Assembly (NCBI GenBank): GCA_018061485.1
Contig: JAGOUA010000043.1
Coordinates: 1 to 5,364 of the forward strand
From: Patescibacteria group bacterium
Lineage (GTDB): Bacteria > Patescibacteriota > Patescibacteriia > 2-12-FULL-60-25
DNA: 5,364 nt
Direction of reading: 5' to 3'
Shown here: piece by piece, positions 1 through 5,364 of the stretch
How positions within the stretch are numbered: position 1 is the first letter of the stretch
Layout: every line of letters starts with the position of its first letter
The notes under the pieces: generated by a model
Told to the model about the DNA's origin: nothing
What the model saw: only the letters and a program-made list of their open reading frames with translations
Database searches by the model: none
Made by a program: the position numbers and the translations under genes

Positions 1-765
1 AAGCGATGGACAGGGCAAGAACTGCGTGCGCAGGCGCTAGAATTGATGGATCGTCGTCGAGATCTCAAATCTGGCATGGATCCGGTCTTTGTCGCGCTCC
101 TTGCTTGGCAAATGGTAACGGCTTCCGTTCCGAGTGTTTCTACGCCATCGGTTTCTGCGCATCTGCCGCCTATGGCTCCCGCTTCCGCGCCTAAGTCTCC
201 TGCGCCTGTTGTTGCACCAGTTCTGCCGGTTGTCATGCCCGATGTTTCTGTGCCTGCTTCTGAGTCTGTGCCAGCGACTCCTGTTATTGTGCCGGTTTCT
301 CCTGAACCGCTCCCTCCTTCCGTGCCTATCCCTGAGCCGGCACCAGCGCCTGTTTCAGAGCCCGTGGTGCCAGCGCCCGCGGTAGAAGCGGCAGCCCCCG
401 TGATGACGGGCGGAGCGATTGATATCGTCGAGATTCGTCGTCGTTGGAATGGGTTTATCCGCGCGGTAGAAGCAAAAAACCACTCGTTACCGTTTATTCT
501 CAAAATTAGTAAGCCTGAGCGCGTTGATGGAACGATGCTCATCATTCGTTTTCCGTACCCATTTCACCGCGATAAGGTGATTACGGACGGGAAGAATCTG
601 CGCTTGATTACCGAATGTGCTCGTGAAGCGTTTGGGTATCCGACGCTTACCGTGGACGGCATCGTGGTAACGCCAGAAGCCTCAGAAGAGGCGGGAACAT
701 CGGGTGATGTCGCGAGTAGTATCATGAAGGCCTTTGGTGGAACGGTGGTAGAAACGCCCTCGTAG
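1..765 (+). CDS. dnaX: DNA polymerase III subunit gamma/tau, C-terminal part (5' end outside window)
   Basis: The frame is open from base 1 to a TAG stop at 763-765, giving 254 residues with the N-terminus missing. The clamp-loader ATPase domains lie outside the window. Residues 1-39 match the end of the DnaX collar domain: a helix ending in RRDLKSGMDP, then VALLAWQMV, the usual 'E/RRDLK-x-G-x-DP' pattern. Residues about 40-138 are a low-complexity Pro/Val/Ala linker. Residues about 139-224 are a compact C-terminal domain (W-x-x-F-I-x-A-V, N-H-S-L, FPYPFHRDK), and the protein ends in IMKAFGGTVVE, as I recall for patescibacterial DnaX. DnaX assembles the clamp loader that puts the beta clamp on DNA; in E. 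coli the tau tail also binds the polymerase and helicase. The TTG at 43 is not a start, because homology continues upstream of it. An in-frame slippery heptamer lies at 474-480. Identification is firm for the collar and C-terminus; partners of the tail domain are inferred. Confidence 0.85.
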   Translation, partial: KRWTGQELRAQALELMDRRRDLKSGMDPVFVALLAWQMVTASVPSVSTPSVSAHLPPMAPASAPKSPAPVVAPVLPVVMPDVSVPASESVPATPVIVPVSPEPLPPSVPIPEPAPAPVSEPVVPAPAVEAAAPVMTGGAIDIVEIRRRWNGFIRAVEAKNHSLPFILKISKPERVDGTMLIIRFPYPFHRDKVITDGKNLRLITECAREAFGYPTLTVDGIVVTPEASEEAGTSGDVASSIMKAFGGTVVETPS

Positions 766-767
766 GT

Positions 768-1637
768 ATGACGTCTCGCGAGGCAATCTTGGACGCGATG
801 GCGTGGTACGCGGCTTTGTGCTTTTGCCCCACGCGAAGCGAGCTATGGCTTTGGGTGCGTGGTACGCGTGATGACGCAGCTCTCGAGGCGCTTGTCCAAG
901 AAGAAGTGCTCCTAGAGCGTGCAGGAAGATTGTGCCTCTCTGGGCATGAAGCGCTTTTTAAGGACCGTGATGCGCGCGAGCGGGCGTTTGCTCGTAAATG
1001 GGAGCGTCTTCAGCGCATGGGAAGGGTCCTTCGTTGGATGCCGAGCGTTCGTTTTTTTGCGATTGGGAATACCACCGCTCTCGGAATGGCACGTGACGAA
1101 GCAGACATAGACGTTTTTTTGATCACGCACGAAGGAACGCTGTGGTTAACGCGATGCTTACTTGTTGGATGGGCGTGGCTTTTTGGACGACGTCCTCATA
1201 CGCAAGAAGATGAACGTGATGCGTGGTGTTTTTCTTTTTTGATAGACGACATGGATCTGAATCTAGAACGCTTCGCCCTTGCGGAGTCTGATCCCTATTT
1301 AGCGCATTGGGTGGTTCGTTTGTTGCCCATCGTGGACGATGGTATCGGGCAAGAGCTCTGGTTACGCAATCGGTGGGCATGGAAAGGACGCACGAGCACG
1401 TGTCCATGGATGTCGTGGCAACGCAAGAAGCGTTGTTCTTGGCGTATTCCTGCGTGGGCCAAGCGTTTTGATGTGTGGTTTGGCGAGTGGCAATGCCACC
1501 GAGGATCTCGCGCATTGCGAGAAGCGGCTGCTATGGAGGGGACGAATGTGGTGATGAACGCGCATGTGTGTAAAACACACCTCGACGATCGTCGCGCGGA
1601 CTATCGTGCAACCTATGACGCTCTCCGACGTTCGTAA
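768..1637 (+). CDS. Winged-helix plus nucleotidyltransferase (Pol beta/MNT superfamily) protein, function unknown
   Basis: The predicted protein has 289 residues. Residues about 3-65 look like a winged-helix domain, with a YxxLxFxPT-like start, SELWLWV and a wing near GRLCLSGHEAL. A basic helix follows at 66-90. The nucleotidyltransferase core begins near residue 92: FAIGN at 97-101 stands where the family has a GS motif, and the metal-binding pair is D113-I-D115 in EADIDVFLIT. LWLTR at 125-129 and FLIDDMDLNLER at 157-168 fit related proteins in which a later acidic residue completes the site; which one serves here is uncertain. The superfamily transfers nucleotides to proteins, RNA or small molecules, and no substrate can be read from this sequence. 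Residues 181-241 contain ten tryptophans. The ATG lies two bases after the dnaX stop, and the 3' end overlaps the next gene by 23 bases. There is no clear Shine-Dalgarno, so reinitiation after dnaX is plausible. The fold call is fairly sure; the function is unknown. Confidence 0.7.
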   Translation: MTSREAILDAMAWYAALCFCPTRSELWLWVRGTRDDAALEALVQEEVLLERAGRLCLSGHEALFKDRDARERAFARKWERLQRMGRVLRWMPSVRFFAIGNTTALGMARDEADIDVFLITHEGTLWLTRCLLVGWAWLFGRRPHTQEDERDAWCFSFLIDDMDLNLERFALAESDPYLAHWVVRLLPIVDDGIGQELWLRNRWAWKGRTSTCPWMSWQRKKRCSWRIPAWAKRFDVWFGEWQCHRGSRALREAAAMEGTNVVMNAHVCKTHLDDRRADYRATYDALRRS

Positions 1638-2850
1638 TATCGCCCTCGAGGCCGCGTGGCGGTTATCACTGATCGTGCTCCCTTGGCAGATACGTTTCTT
1701 TACCGAGGCGCTGATCGATGGAAAGCCGTGGGAGCAGGGCAGGCTCTCCTTGTATGCATCCATGCTCCTTATGGTGGCGGTTATCGCTTTAGAGGGATCG
1801 GTACTGCGTGATCGTCGCTTCTGGCGTGTGGCCGGCATGCTGCTCGCTCTTACTATTCCAAGTCTCTTTTTGGTGACGTCGTGGCAATGGGCTTTGTGGT
1901 CAGCTCTCTTGATCGCGTGGGGGATAGCGATGCGCCGAGTGGCACCGTGGCGTGAGCGTGAAGCGTGGGTGTTGGGTTCGCTCGCGCTTTCAGCTTGCGT
2001 CGGTCTTCTTCAGGTGGCTATGCAATACATTCCACCGATCACGCTTCTTGGTATGGCGGAGCAGATTCCTGCAACGTCGGGCGTGAGTGTGATCGAGACA
2101 GGGGTTGAACGATGGCTTCGCGCCTACGGGCCGTTTCCGCACCCAAATATCTTTGGGGGATGGATGGCGGTGGGGCTTATTCTTGCGGTTCGGCGATGGA
2201 TGGATGGCTCACGCGCGTGGTGGTTGAGCGCTTTCACCGTACTTTTTACCCTCGCTCTGTATGGATCGTTTTCGCGAAGTGCTTGGTTGGCGGTGCTCGT
2301 CGGTCTTGGATGGTTGTTTGTGACGATGTGGCGCCGTTTGGTGGATTGGCGAAGCGCTCGACCATATCTCTTGATCGGCTGTGTCGTAGTTGGGGCGGTA
2401 TGGCTTCGTCCAGAGCTCTTATTTACGAGGCTTGCCCCATCTACACGCCTTGAGACATGGTCCGTCAATGAGCGAATAGCGTCTCTCGAACAAGGGATCG
2501 AGGTGGTCCGCGCGCACCCCTTGGGAACGGGCCCGTTTGCCTACCGGTTGGGGCTTGAACGCGTATGCGTTGATCGCTCCTGTGTCACCAAAGAACCCCC
2601 GCACAATGTGTTTTTGTTGATGCTTGCCGAGCTTGGCTGGGTGCGCCTAAGTTTTGTCCTCTTGGGGTGTGTGTTTCTGTTGTTACGAGGGGGTATTTCG
2701 CGTCACACGCTTCCGCTTGTGTTTGCGCTTACCGTGATAGCGCTGCTCGATCACTACCTGTGGTCGGCATGGTCTGGAATGGGGCTTATCGCCCTTGTAT
2801 GGGTGCTTGACAGCGAACGGGCTTCGAGGCACTCTAACGCCATGGATTAG
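1615..2850 (+). CDS. O-antigen ligase/polymerase-like (Wzy_C) polytopic membrane protein
   Basis: From ATG 1615 the product has 411 residues and about 10-12 hydrophobic segments, so it is an integral membrane protein. LPWQIRFF near residues 22-29 matches the N-terminus I recall for this family in Patescibacteria. Diagnostic motifs in order are PHPNIFGG at 175-182, GSFSRSAW at 217-224 and a large extracytoplasmic loop at about 265-329. That loop carries HPLGTGPF (301-308) and leads into PPHNVFLLMLAELGW (328-342); DHYLW follows at 379-383. WaaL and Wzy proteins use such a loop, including a conserved His (here H330) and Arg residues, to join or polymerise undecaprenyl-linked glycans at the outer face of the membrane. 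Whether this one is a ligase, a polymerase or a protein glycosyltransferase cannot be told. An ATG at 1564 would add 17 non-hydrophobic residues and deepen the overlap, so 1615 is preferred. No other glycan gene lies in the window. The stop TAG is inside the CIRCE operator. Confidence 0.8.
   Translation: MTLSDVRNIALEAAWRLSLIVLPWQIRFFTEALIDGKPWEQGRLSLYASMLLMVAVIALEGSVLRDRRFWRVAGMLLALTIPSLFLVTSWQWALWSALLIAWGIAMRRVAPWREREAWVLGSLALSACVGLLQVAMQYIPPITLLGMAEQIPATSGVSVIETGVERWLRAYGPFPHPNIFGGWMAVGLILAVRRWMDGSRAWWLSAFTVLFTLALYGSFSRSAWLAVLVGLGWLFVTMWRRLVDWRSARPYLLIGCVVVGAVWLRPELLFTRLAPSTRLETWSVNERIASLEQGIEVVRAHPLGTGPFAYRLGLERVCVDRSCVTKEPPHNVFLLMLAELGWVRLSFVLLGCVFLLLRGGISRHTLPLVFALTVIALLDHYLWSAWSGMGLIALVWVLDSERASRHSNAMD
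2807..2838 (+). promoter_or_regulatory. Possible sigma-70-type promoter for groES-groEL
   Basis: A perfect TTGACA lies at 2807-2812, and the best -10-like hexamer downstream is TCTAAC at 2833-2838 (4 of 6). The 20-base spacer is longer than the usual 16-18. These bases also encode the ligase C-terminus (VLDS), so the TTGACA could be chance. An alternative lies wholly within the operator: TTAGCA 2847-2852, a 16-base spacer and GCTAAT 2869-2874. Either placement would let HrcA bound at CIRCE block transcription. Neither is strong. Confidence 0.3.
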
Positions 2851-2873
2851 CACTCTCTTGTGGAGAATGCTAA
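2847..2873 (+). promoter_or_regulatory. CIRCE operator (HrcA-binding inverted repeat) of groES-groEL
   Basis: TTAGCACTC (2847-2855), a 9-base spacer and GAATGCTAA (2865-2873) match the consensus TTAGCACTC-N9-GAGTGCTAA with one mismatch in the right arm. HrcA represses chaperonin and dnaK operons by binding this element and releases it when GroEL is occupied by unfolded protein, giving heat-shock feedback. The element ends 29 bases before the groES ATG, the expected place. Its left arm contains the TAG stop of the upstream membrane protein gene. No hrcA gene is visible in the window. Confidence 0.95.
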
Positions 2874-2902
2874 TACCACCTTTCTGTATTCCTTTATCAC
2901 AT

Positions 2903-3193
2903 ATGCAACTACGTCCACTTCATGATCGATTGATTGTTCAGGCGGCTTCCAAAGAGGAAGTCAGTGCATTGGGTATTATTTTGCCGGATACAGGCGGCAA
3001 GGATCGTCCAGAACAGGGCGAGGTGGTGGCCATCGGTCCCGGAAAGCTCCGCGACGATGGAACGCGCAGCCCGATGAGCGTACAGGTTGGGCAAAAGATC
3101 GTCTTTAAAAAGTATTCACCTGAAGAGGTAAAAATCGGTGAAGACACGTTCTTGATTTTGTCTGAATCCGACGTGATGGCGGTCATCGAATAA
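2903..3193 (+). CDS. groES: Co-chaperonin GroES (Hsp10)
   Basis: The protein has 96 residues, the normal length for GroES. It starts MQLRPLHDRLIV, matching the canonical N-terminal strand (LRPLxDRVxV), which fixes ATG 2903. The frame is open back to 2795, but the extra residues resemble nothing and lie over the operator. The mobile loop is at about 16-34 with the hydrophobic tripeptide I25-I26-L27 that docks on the GroEL apical domain. GEVVAIGPGK (39-48) and the roof loop follow, and YSPEEVKIGEDTFLILSESDVMAVIE closes the fold. GroES forms the heptameric cytosolic lid that seals the GroEL folding chamber in an ATP-dependent cycle. The gene is first in the CIRCE-controlled operon and lies 41 bases upstream of groEL. 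No Shine-Dalgarno precedes the start; the upstream bases are pyrimidine-rich. Confidence 0.97.
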   Translation: MQLRPLHDRLIVQAASKEEVSALGIILPDTGGKDRPEQGEVVAIGPGKLRDDGTRSPMSVQVGQKIVFKKYSPEEVKIGEDTFLILSESDVMAVIE

Positions 3194-3234
3194 GGTTCGT
3201 GAAGAGATTTACCTAGTTATTTTGTTCTTGATGT

Positions 3235-4866
3235 ATGGCAAAAACCATTTTGTTTTCAGAAGAAGCGCGTCATGCGATGAAGCGTGGCGTGGATCAACTC
3301 GCGAACGCGGTAAAGGCAACTCTTGGGCCAAAAGGCCGAACGGTGGTGATTGATAACGGGTTTGGCTCGCCAACGATTACCAAAGACGGAGTAACGGTCG
3401 CAAAAGAGATTGAGCTTGAGAATAAAATCGAGAATGTTGGCGCGCAGCTGGTGCAGCAGGTCGCCTCTAAAACGAACGACGCGGCTGGGGATGGTACCAC
3501 CACGGCAACGGTTCTTGCTCAAGCAATGATCGCTGAGGGTTTGAAGAATATCACCGCGGGCGCTAACCCACTCGCTGTGAAGCGTGGCATGGAAAAGGCG
3601 CTCGAGATGGTTGTAAGCGAGCTTCGCACAAATGTCTCGCAAAAAATCACGGGAGATAAAATTGAACACGTCGCTTCTATTAGCGCGAACGACCGTGAAA
3701 TCGGCAAGACGATTGCAGACATGGTCAAAGAGATGGGGCAAGACGGCGTGATTACCGTGGAAGAATCGCAAACCTTTGGCGTCGAAAAAGACGTGGTAAA
3801 AGGTATGCGTATCGATAAGGGCTACGCTTCGCCCTACATGGTAACCAATCAAGAGCGTATGGAAGCGGAATATGCTGATCCATTCGTGCTTGTAACGGAC
3901 AAGAAAATCGGTTCTATCCAAGAAATTTTGCCACTTCTCGAGAAGCTCTTGAAGGTTGGGAAAAAAGAGTTGGTGATTATCGCGGACGACGTTGAGGGCG
4001 AGGCGCTCACGACGTTGGTTCTCAACCGTTTGCGCGGCGTGTTTCATGCGCTCGCGATCAAGGCTCCAGGCTTTGGTGATCGTCGTAAAGAGCTTTTGCA
4101 AGACATCGCGACGCTCACGGGTGCGGAATATATCAGCGAAGACGTGGGTCGCAAGCTCGACTCCGTAGAGCTTTCGGACTTGGGTTCGGCGCGTAAGATC
4201 GTCGCAACAAAAGAACATACCACCATCGTGGATGGAAAAGGGGATAAGACCAAGATCGAGGCTCGCGCGACGGCCATCAAGGCGCAGCTCGAAAAAACGG
4301 ACTCCGCTTTTGATCGCGAAAAGTTGCAAGAGCGCCATGCAAAGCTTATGGGTGGCGTTGGTGTAATCAAGGTTGGTGCAGCTACGGAAGTCGAAATGAA
4401 GGAAAAAAAGCATCGTATCGAAGATGCGATCGCCGCAACCAAGGCTGCAGTCGAGGAGGGCATTGTTCCTGGGGGAGGTGTGGCGCTGCTTCGAGCGATG
4501 CGCGTGCTTGATGCGGCCTCGTTCGAGGGGGAAGAAGCGGTTGGCGCCCGAATCTTGCGCCAAGCCATGGAATCGCCTCTTCGTACGATCGCGGCAAACG
4601 CCGGAAAAGATGGTTCCGTGATTGTCGAAGAGGTCAAAAAGCAGACGGGGAGCATGGGATACAATGCCGAGCACGACCGTTACGAAGATATGCTGGCTGC
4701 GGGTATCGTTGATCCAACGAAAGTCACGCGCTCTGCGTTGCAAAATGCGACCTCGGTTGCCGCGCTCTTCTTGACCACGGAGTGCGTGATCACCGAAAAA
4801 CCAAAGAAAGAAGAGCCAGCGATGCCAGACCAACACGGTCACGGCATGGGCATGGGCGGCTACTAG
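3235..4866 (+). CDS. groEL: Chaperonin GroEL (Hsp60)
   Basis: This is a complete 543-residue chaperonin, close to the usual 540-550. The cytosolic tetradecamer encloses unfolded proteins and folds them with ATP and GroES. Equatorial ATP-site motifs are ATLGPKGRTVV (28-38), TKDGVTVAKEIEL with D51 and NDAAGDGTTTATV with D86. The catalytic aspartate of the RIEDA motif is D397, and VPGGGVALLRA (411-421) and YNAEHDRYEDM (476-486) complete the domain. The apical domain (about 190-375) keeps GYASPYM, ILPLLEKLL and DDVEGEALTTLV, the hydrophobic faces that bind substrate and GroES; E. coli F204 corresponds to M202 here. Every essential residue I can place is present, so the protein should be active. 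The C-terminal tail is HGHGMGMGGY, shorter than the E. coli GGM repeats and ending in Tyr. ATG 3235 gives the canonical MAKTILFSEEAR start, although no clear Shine-Dalgarno precedes it. It should be co-transcribed with groES under CIRCE/HrcA control. Confidence 0.98.
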   Translation: MAKTILFSEEARHAMKRGVDQLANAVKATLGPKGRTVVIDNGFGSPTITKDGVTVAKEIELENKIENVGAQLVQQVASKTNDAAGDGTTTATVLAQAMIAEGLKNITAGANPLAVKRGMEKALEMVVSELRTNVSQKITGDKIEHVASISANDREIGKTIADMVKEMGQDGVITVEESQTFGVEKDVVKGMRIDKGYASPYMVTNQERMEAEYADPFVLVTDKKIGSIQEILPLLEKLLKVGKKELVIIADDVEGEALTTLVLNRLRGVFHALAIKAPGFGDRRKELLQDIATLTGAEYISEDVGRKLDSVELSDLGSARKIVATKEHTTIVDGKGDKTKIEARATAIKAQLEKTDSAFDREKLQERHAKLMGGVGVIKVGAATEVEMKEKKHRIEDAIAATKAAVEEGIVPGGGVALLRAMRVLDAASFEGEEAVGARILRQAMESPLRTIAANAGKDGSVIVEEVKKQTGSMGYNAEHDRYEDMLAAGIVDPTKVTRSALQNATSVAALFLTTECVITEKPKKEEPAMPDQHGHGMGMGGY

Positions 4867-4869
4867 AGC

Positions 4870-5038
4870 GGGACTTGCCTGTTCGGCGATCTGCTAGAGC
4901 TTCGCAAAAAAGATCCTCACCGCACCGCCATTCTTCGCCAAGGCTACGAATGGTCCCCCGTAGCTTCATGCGAAGGGGGATGCGCTTCCGGTTCTTTTTT
5001 CCTCCAGCTCGTCGCACCTCATCCAAACAGGCAAGCCC
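4870..5038 (+). other. Nested inverted repeats forming a long rod-like hairpin (candidate structured RNA or 3' UTR element)
   Basis: No gene is credible in the 316 bases between groEL and the next gene, but these 169 bases pair with themselves in consistent nested order. From the outside in: GGG 4870-4872/CCC 5036-5038; CTTGCCTGTT 4874-4883/AACAGGCAAG 5026-5035; GG 4885-4886/CC 5023-5024; GA 4888-4889/TC 5019-5020; TGC 4892-4894/GCA 5014-5016; GAGCT 4897-4901/AGCTC 5006-5010; AAAAAAGA 4906-4913/TCTTTTTT 4993-5000; CC 4915-4916/GG 4990-4991; CGCA 4921-4924/TGCG 4981-4984; CTTCGC 4933-4938/GCGAAG 4970-4975; GCTACG 4943-4948/CGTAGC 4959-4964. The apical loop is 4949-4958. That is about 51 pairs with small internal loops. 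Extra G-U pairs are possible only in the + strand RNA (4931-4932 with 4976-4977, and G4942 with T4965). It could be a small RNA, a processed groESL 3' UTR, or a diverged palindromic mobile remnant. I recognise no known RNA family. Confidence 0.6.
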
Positions 5039-5058
5039 TTGGACTGCTTAATTGAACC

Positions 5059-5085
5059 ATAAAAGAGGCGATAAGCCTCTTTTAT
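5059..5085. terminator. Intrinsic (Rho-independent) terminator, likely bidirectional
   Basis: A perfect 11-bp stem, ATAAAAGAGGC (5059-5069) with GCCTCTTTTAT (5075-5085), closes a 5-base GATAA loop. The GC-rich upper stem sits on a run of A on one side and T on the other, so it can act in both directions. It is the first clear terminator after groEL, which puts the rod-like element 4870-5038 inside the groESL transcript. Confidence 0.85.
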
Positions 5086-5131
5086 ACTTGACGAGATGAG
5101 ATAAGGTGGCTATCGAGTAAATGGTCAAGTA
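5085..5131. repeat. 8-bp inverted repeat around a possible promoter (candidate operator)
   Basis: TACTTGAC (5085-5092) and GTCAAGTA (5124-5131) are perfect inverted copies 31 bases apart. The left arm overlaps the candidate -35 hexamer and the right arm falls about where transcription would start. A smaller pair, GATA 5100-5103 and TATC 5111-5114, is nested inside. The arrangement could bind a dimeric regulator or form an RNA hairpin; nothing in the sequence names the regulator. Confidence 0.35.
5088..5116 (+). promoter_or_regulatory. Possible promoter of the cation exchanger gene
   Basis: TTGACG (5088-5093, 5 of 6 to the -35 consensus) is followed after exactly 17 bases by TATCGA (5111-5116, only 3 of 6 to the -10 consensus). 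It begins three bases after the terminator, where a new transcription unit would be expected. It would leave a leader of about 60 bases before ATG 5183. The weak -10 makes this tentative. Confidence 0.3.
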
Positions 5132-5182
5132 GATACGCTCTGCTATCTTGCCAAGGGGTGGGGCGTCCCGTACGGTACAGGC

Positions 5183-5364
5183 ATGCTTCTTCTTTGGATC
5201 TTGGTCTTTTGTGTATCTCTCGCCGTGTTGGTGAAGGGGGCGGATTGGCTTATTGCGAGCGCTGAGCGTATTGGTCTTGCGCTTGGCCTTTCGCCGTTTA
5301 TTATCGGTATCACGATCGTTGGGGTGGGGACGTCGTTTCCTGAGCTTGTTTCGTCGCTCGCCGC
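5183..5364 (+). CDS. Ca2+/cation antiporter (CaCA superfamily, YrbG-like), N-terminal part (3' end outside window)
   Basis: Sixty codons and two bases are visible before the right edge. Residues 2-17 form a first hydrophobic helix (LLLWILVFCVSLAVLV), followed by KGADWLIASAERIG and a second membrane segment at about 33-49. GVGTSFPELVSSLA at 47-60 is the alpha-1 repeat signature of sodium/calcium exchangers. E54 in GTSFPE is the acidic residue that coordinates Na+ and Ca2+ in the archaeal NCX structure. Full-length members have about 300-350 residues, ten membrane helices and a second, inverted alpha repeat, which would lie outside this window. The protein would exchange Ca2+ for Na+ or H+ across the cytoplasmic membrane. 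ATG 5183 is the first start codon after an in-frame TAA at 5102-5104. No Shine-Dalgarno is present at normal spacing; AAGGGG at 5153-5158 is too far upstream. It appears to be a separate unit from groESL. Confidence 0.88.
   Translation, partial: MLLLWILVFCVSLAVLVKGADWLIASAERIGLALGLSPFIIGITIVGVGTSFPELVSSLA

Noticed and set aside
43..45. TTG at 43 as the start of a separate 240-residue protein
   Set aside because: The frame stays open to the left edge, and the residues before it continue the DnaX collar helix.
1052..1120. Two T7 runs (1052-1058 and 1114-1120) in the nucleotidyltransferase gene as slippage or sequencing-error sites
   Set aside because: The frame continues correctly through both, encoding the expected FF and F residues around the catalytic motif, so no frameshift is indicated.
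1564..1614. Upstream ATG for the ligase-like gene
   Set aside because: It adds 17 residues with no membrane or family character and deepens the overlap with the previous gene. The family N-terminus fits ATG 1615.
2795..2902. N-terminal extension of groES
   Set aside because: The extra 36 codons overlap the ligase gene and the CIRCE operator. MQLRPLHDRL is the canonical GroES start.
3256..4842. Open frame of 528 codons on the - strand opposite groEL
   Set aside because: It lies wholly inside groEL, has no recognisable domain, and its composition is that of a reverse-strand shadow produced by groEL codon usage.
4870..5038. SRP RNA, 6S RNA, tmRNA or an integron attC site for the rod-like element
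   Set aside because: No SRP domain IV GGAA-loop signature, no large central bubble as in 6S RNA, no tRNA-like CCA end, and the arm ends do not match attC core sites (RYYYAAC/GTTRRRY).
4782..5051. Open frames on both strands across the groEL end and downstream region (4782-5051 +, 4790-5026 -)
   Set aside because: They are Arg/Ser/Pro-rich with no domain, and overlap groEL and the self-complementary region that explains the sequence better.
1..5364. Alternative genetic code with UGA as glycine, as in some Patescibacteria
   Set aside because: The five visible stops are TAG or TAA, but there is no in-frame TGA in any gene. Five stops are too few to infer recoding.

Overview
The window reads as ordinary bacterial chromosome of moderate G+C content, with every recognisable gene on the + strand. 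The gene families suggest a member of the Candidate Phyla Radiation (Patescibacteria). These are a DnaX tail ending in a FGG-type motif, a winged-helix/nucleotidyltransferase protein, and a Wzy/WaaL-like polytopic protein with LPWQ-R and DHYLW motifs. That assignment is inference from remembered family patterns. A class such as Uhrbacteria is possible, but the sequence alone does not settle it.

Positions 1-2850 hold a tightly packed three-gene run. It starts with the 3' part of dnaX (clamp-loader tau/gamma), which enters from the left edge. Two bases after its stop comes a Pol-beta-superfamily nucleotidyltransferase-like protein. That gene overlaps by 23 bases a membrane protein of the O-antigen ligase/polymerase type. 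The packing suggests co-transcription and translational coupling, although the three products belong to replication, an unknown nucleotidyl-transfer step, and surface glycan assembly.

Positions 2847-4866 hold the chaperonin operon. A near-perfect CIRCE operator (HrcA-binding inverted repeat, one mismatch) is followed by groES and groEL, both complete with intact functional residues. The left half of the operator contains the stop codon of the upstream ligase gene. The heat-shock control region is therefore fused to the end of the preceding operon, with no terminator between them.

Positions 4867-5182 (316 bases) contain no credible gene but are not empty. Bases 4870-5038 form an ordered set of nested inverted repeats that would fold into one long rod-like hairpin. 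A clean 11-bp intrinsic terminator follows at 5059-5085. Next come a possible promoter and an 8-bp inverted repeat. At 5183 a membrane antiporter of the Ca2+/cation exchanger superfamily begins and runs off the right edge.

The observations most worth following are the unidentified rod-like element after groEL, a slippery heptamer in dnaX that would yield a gamma-like short form, the operator that shares bases with a stop codon, and the lack of Shine-Dalgarno sequences at every visible start.
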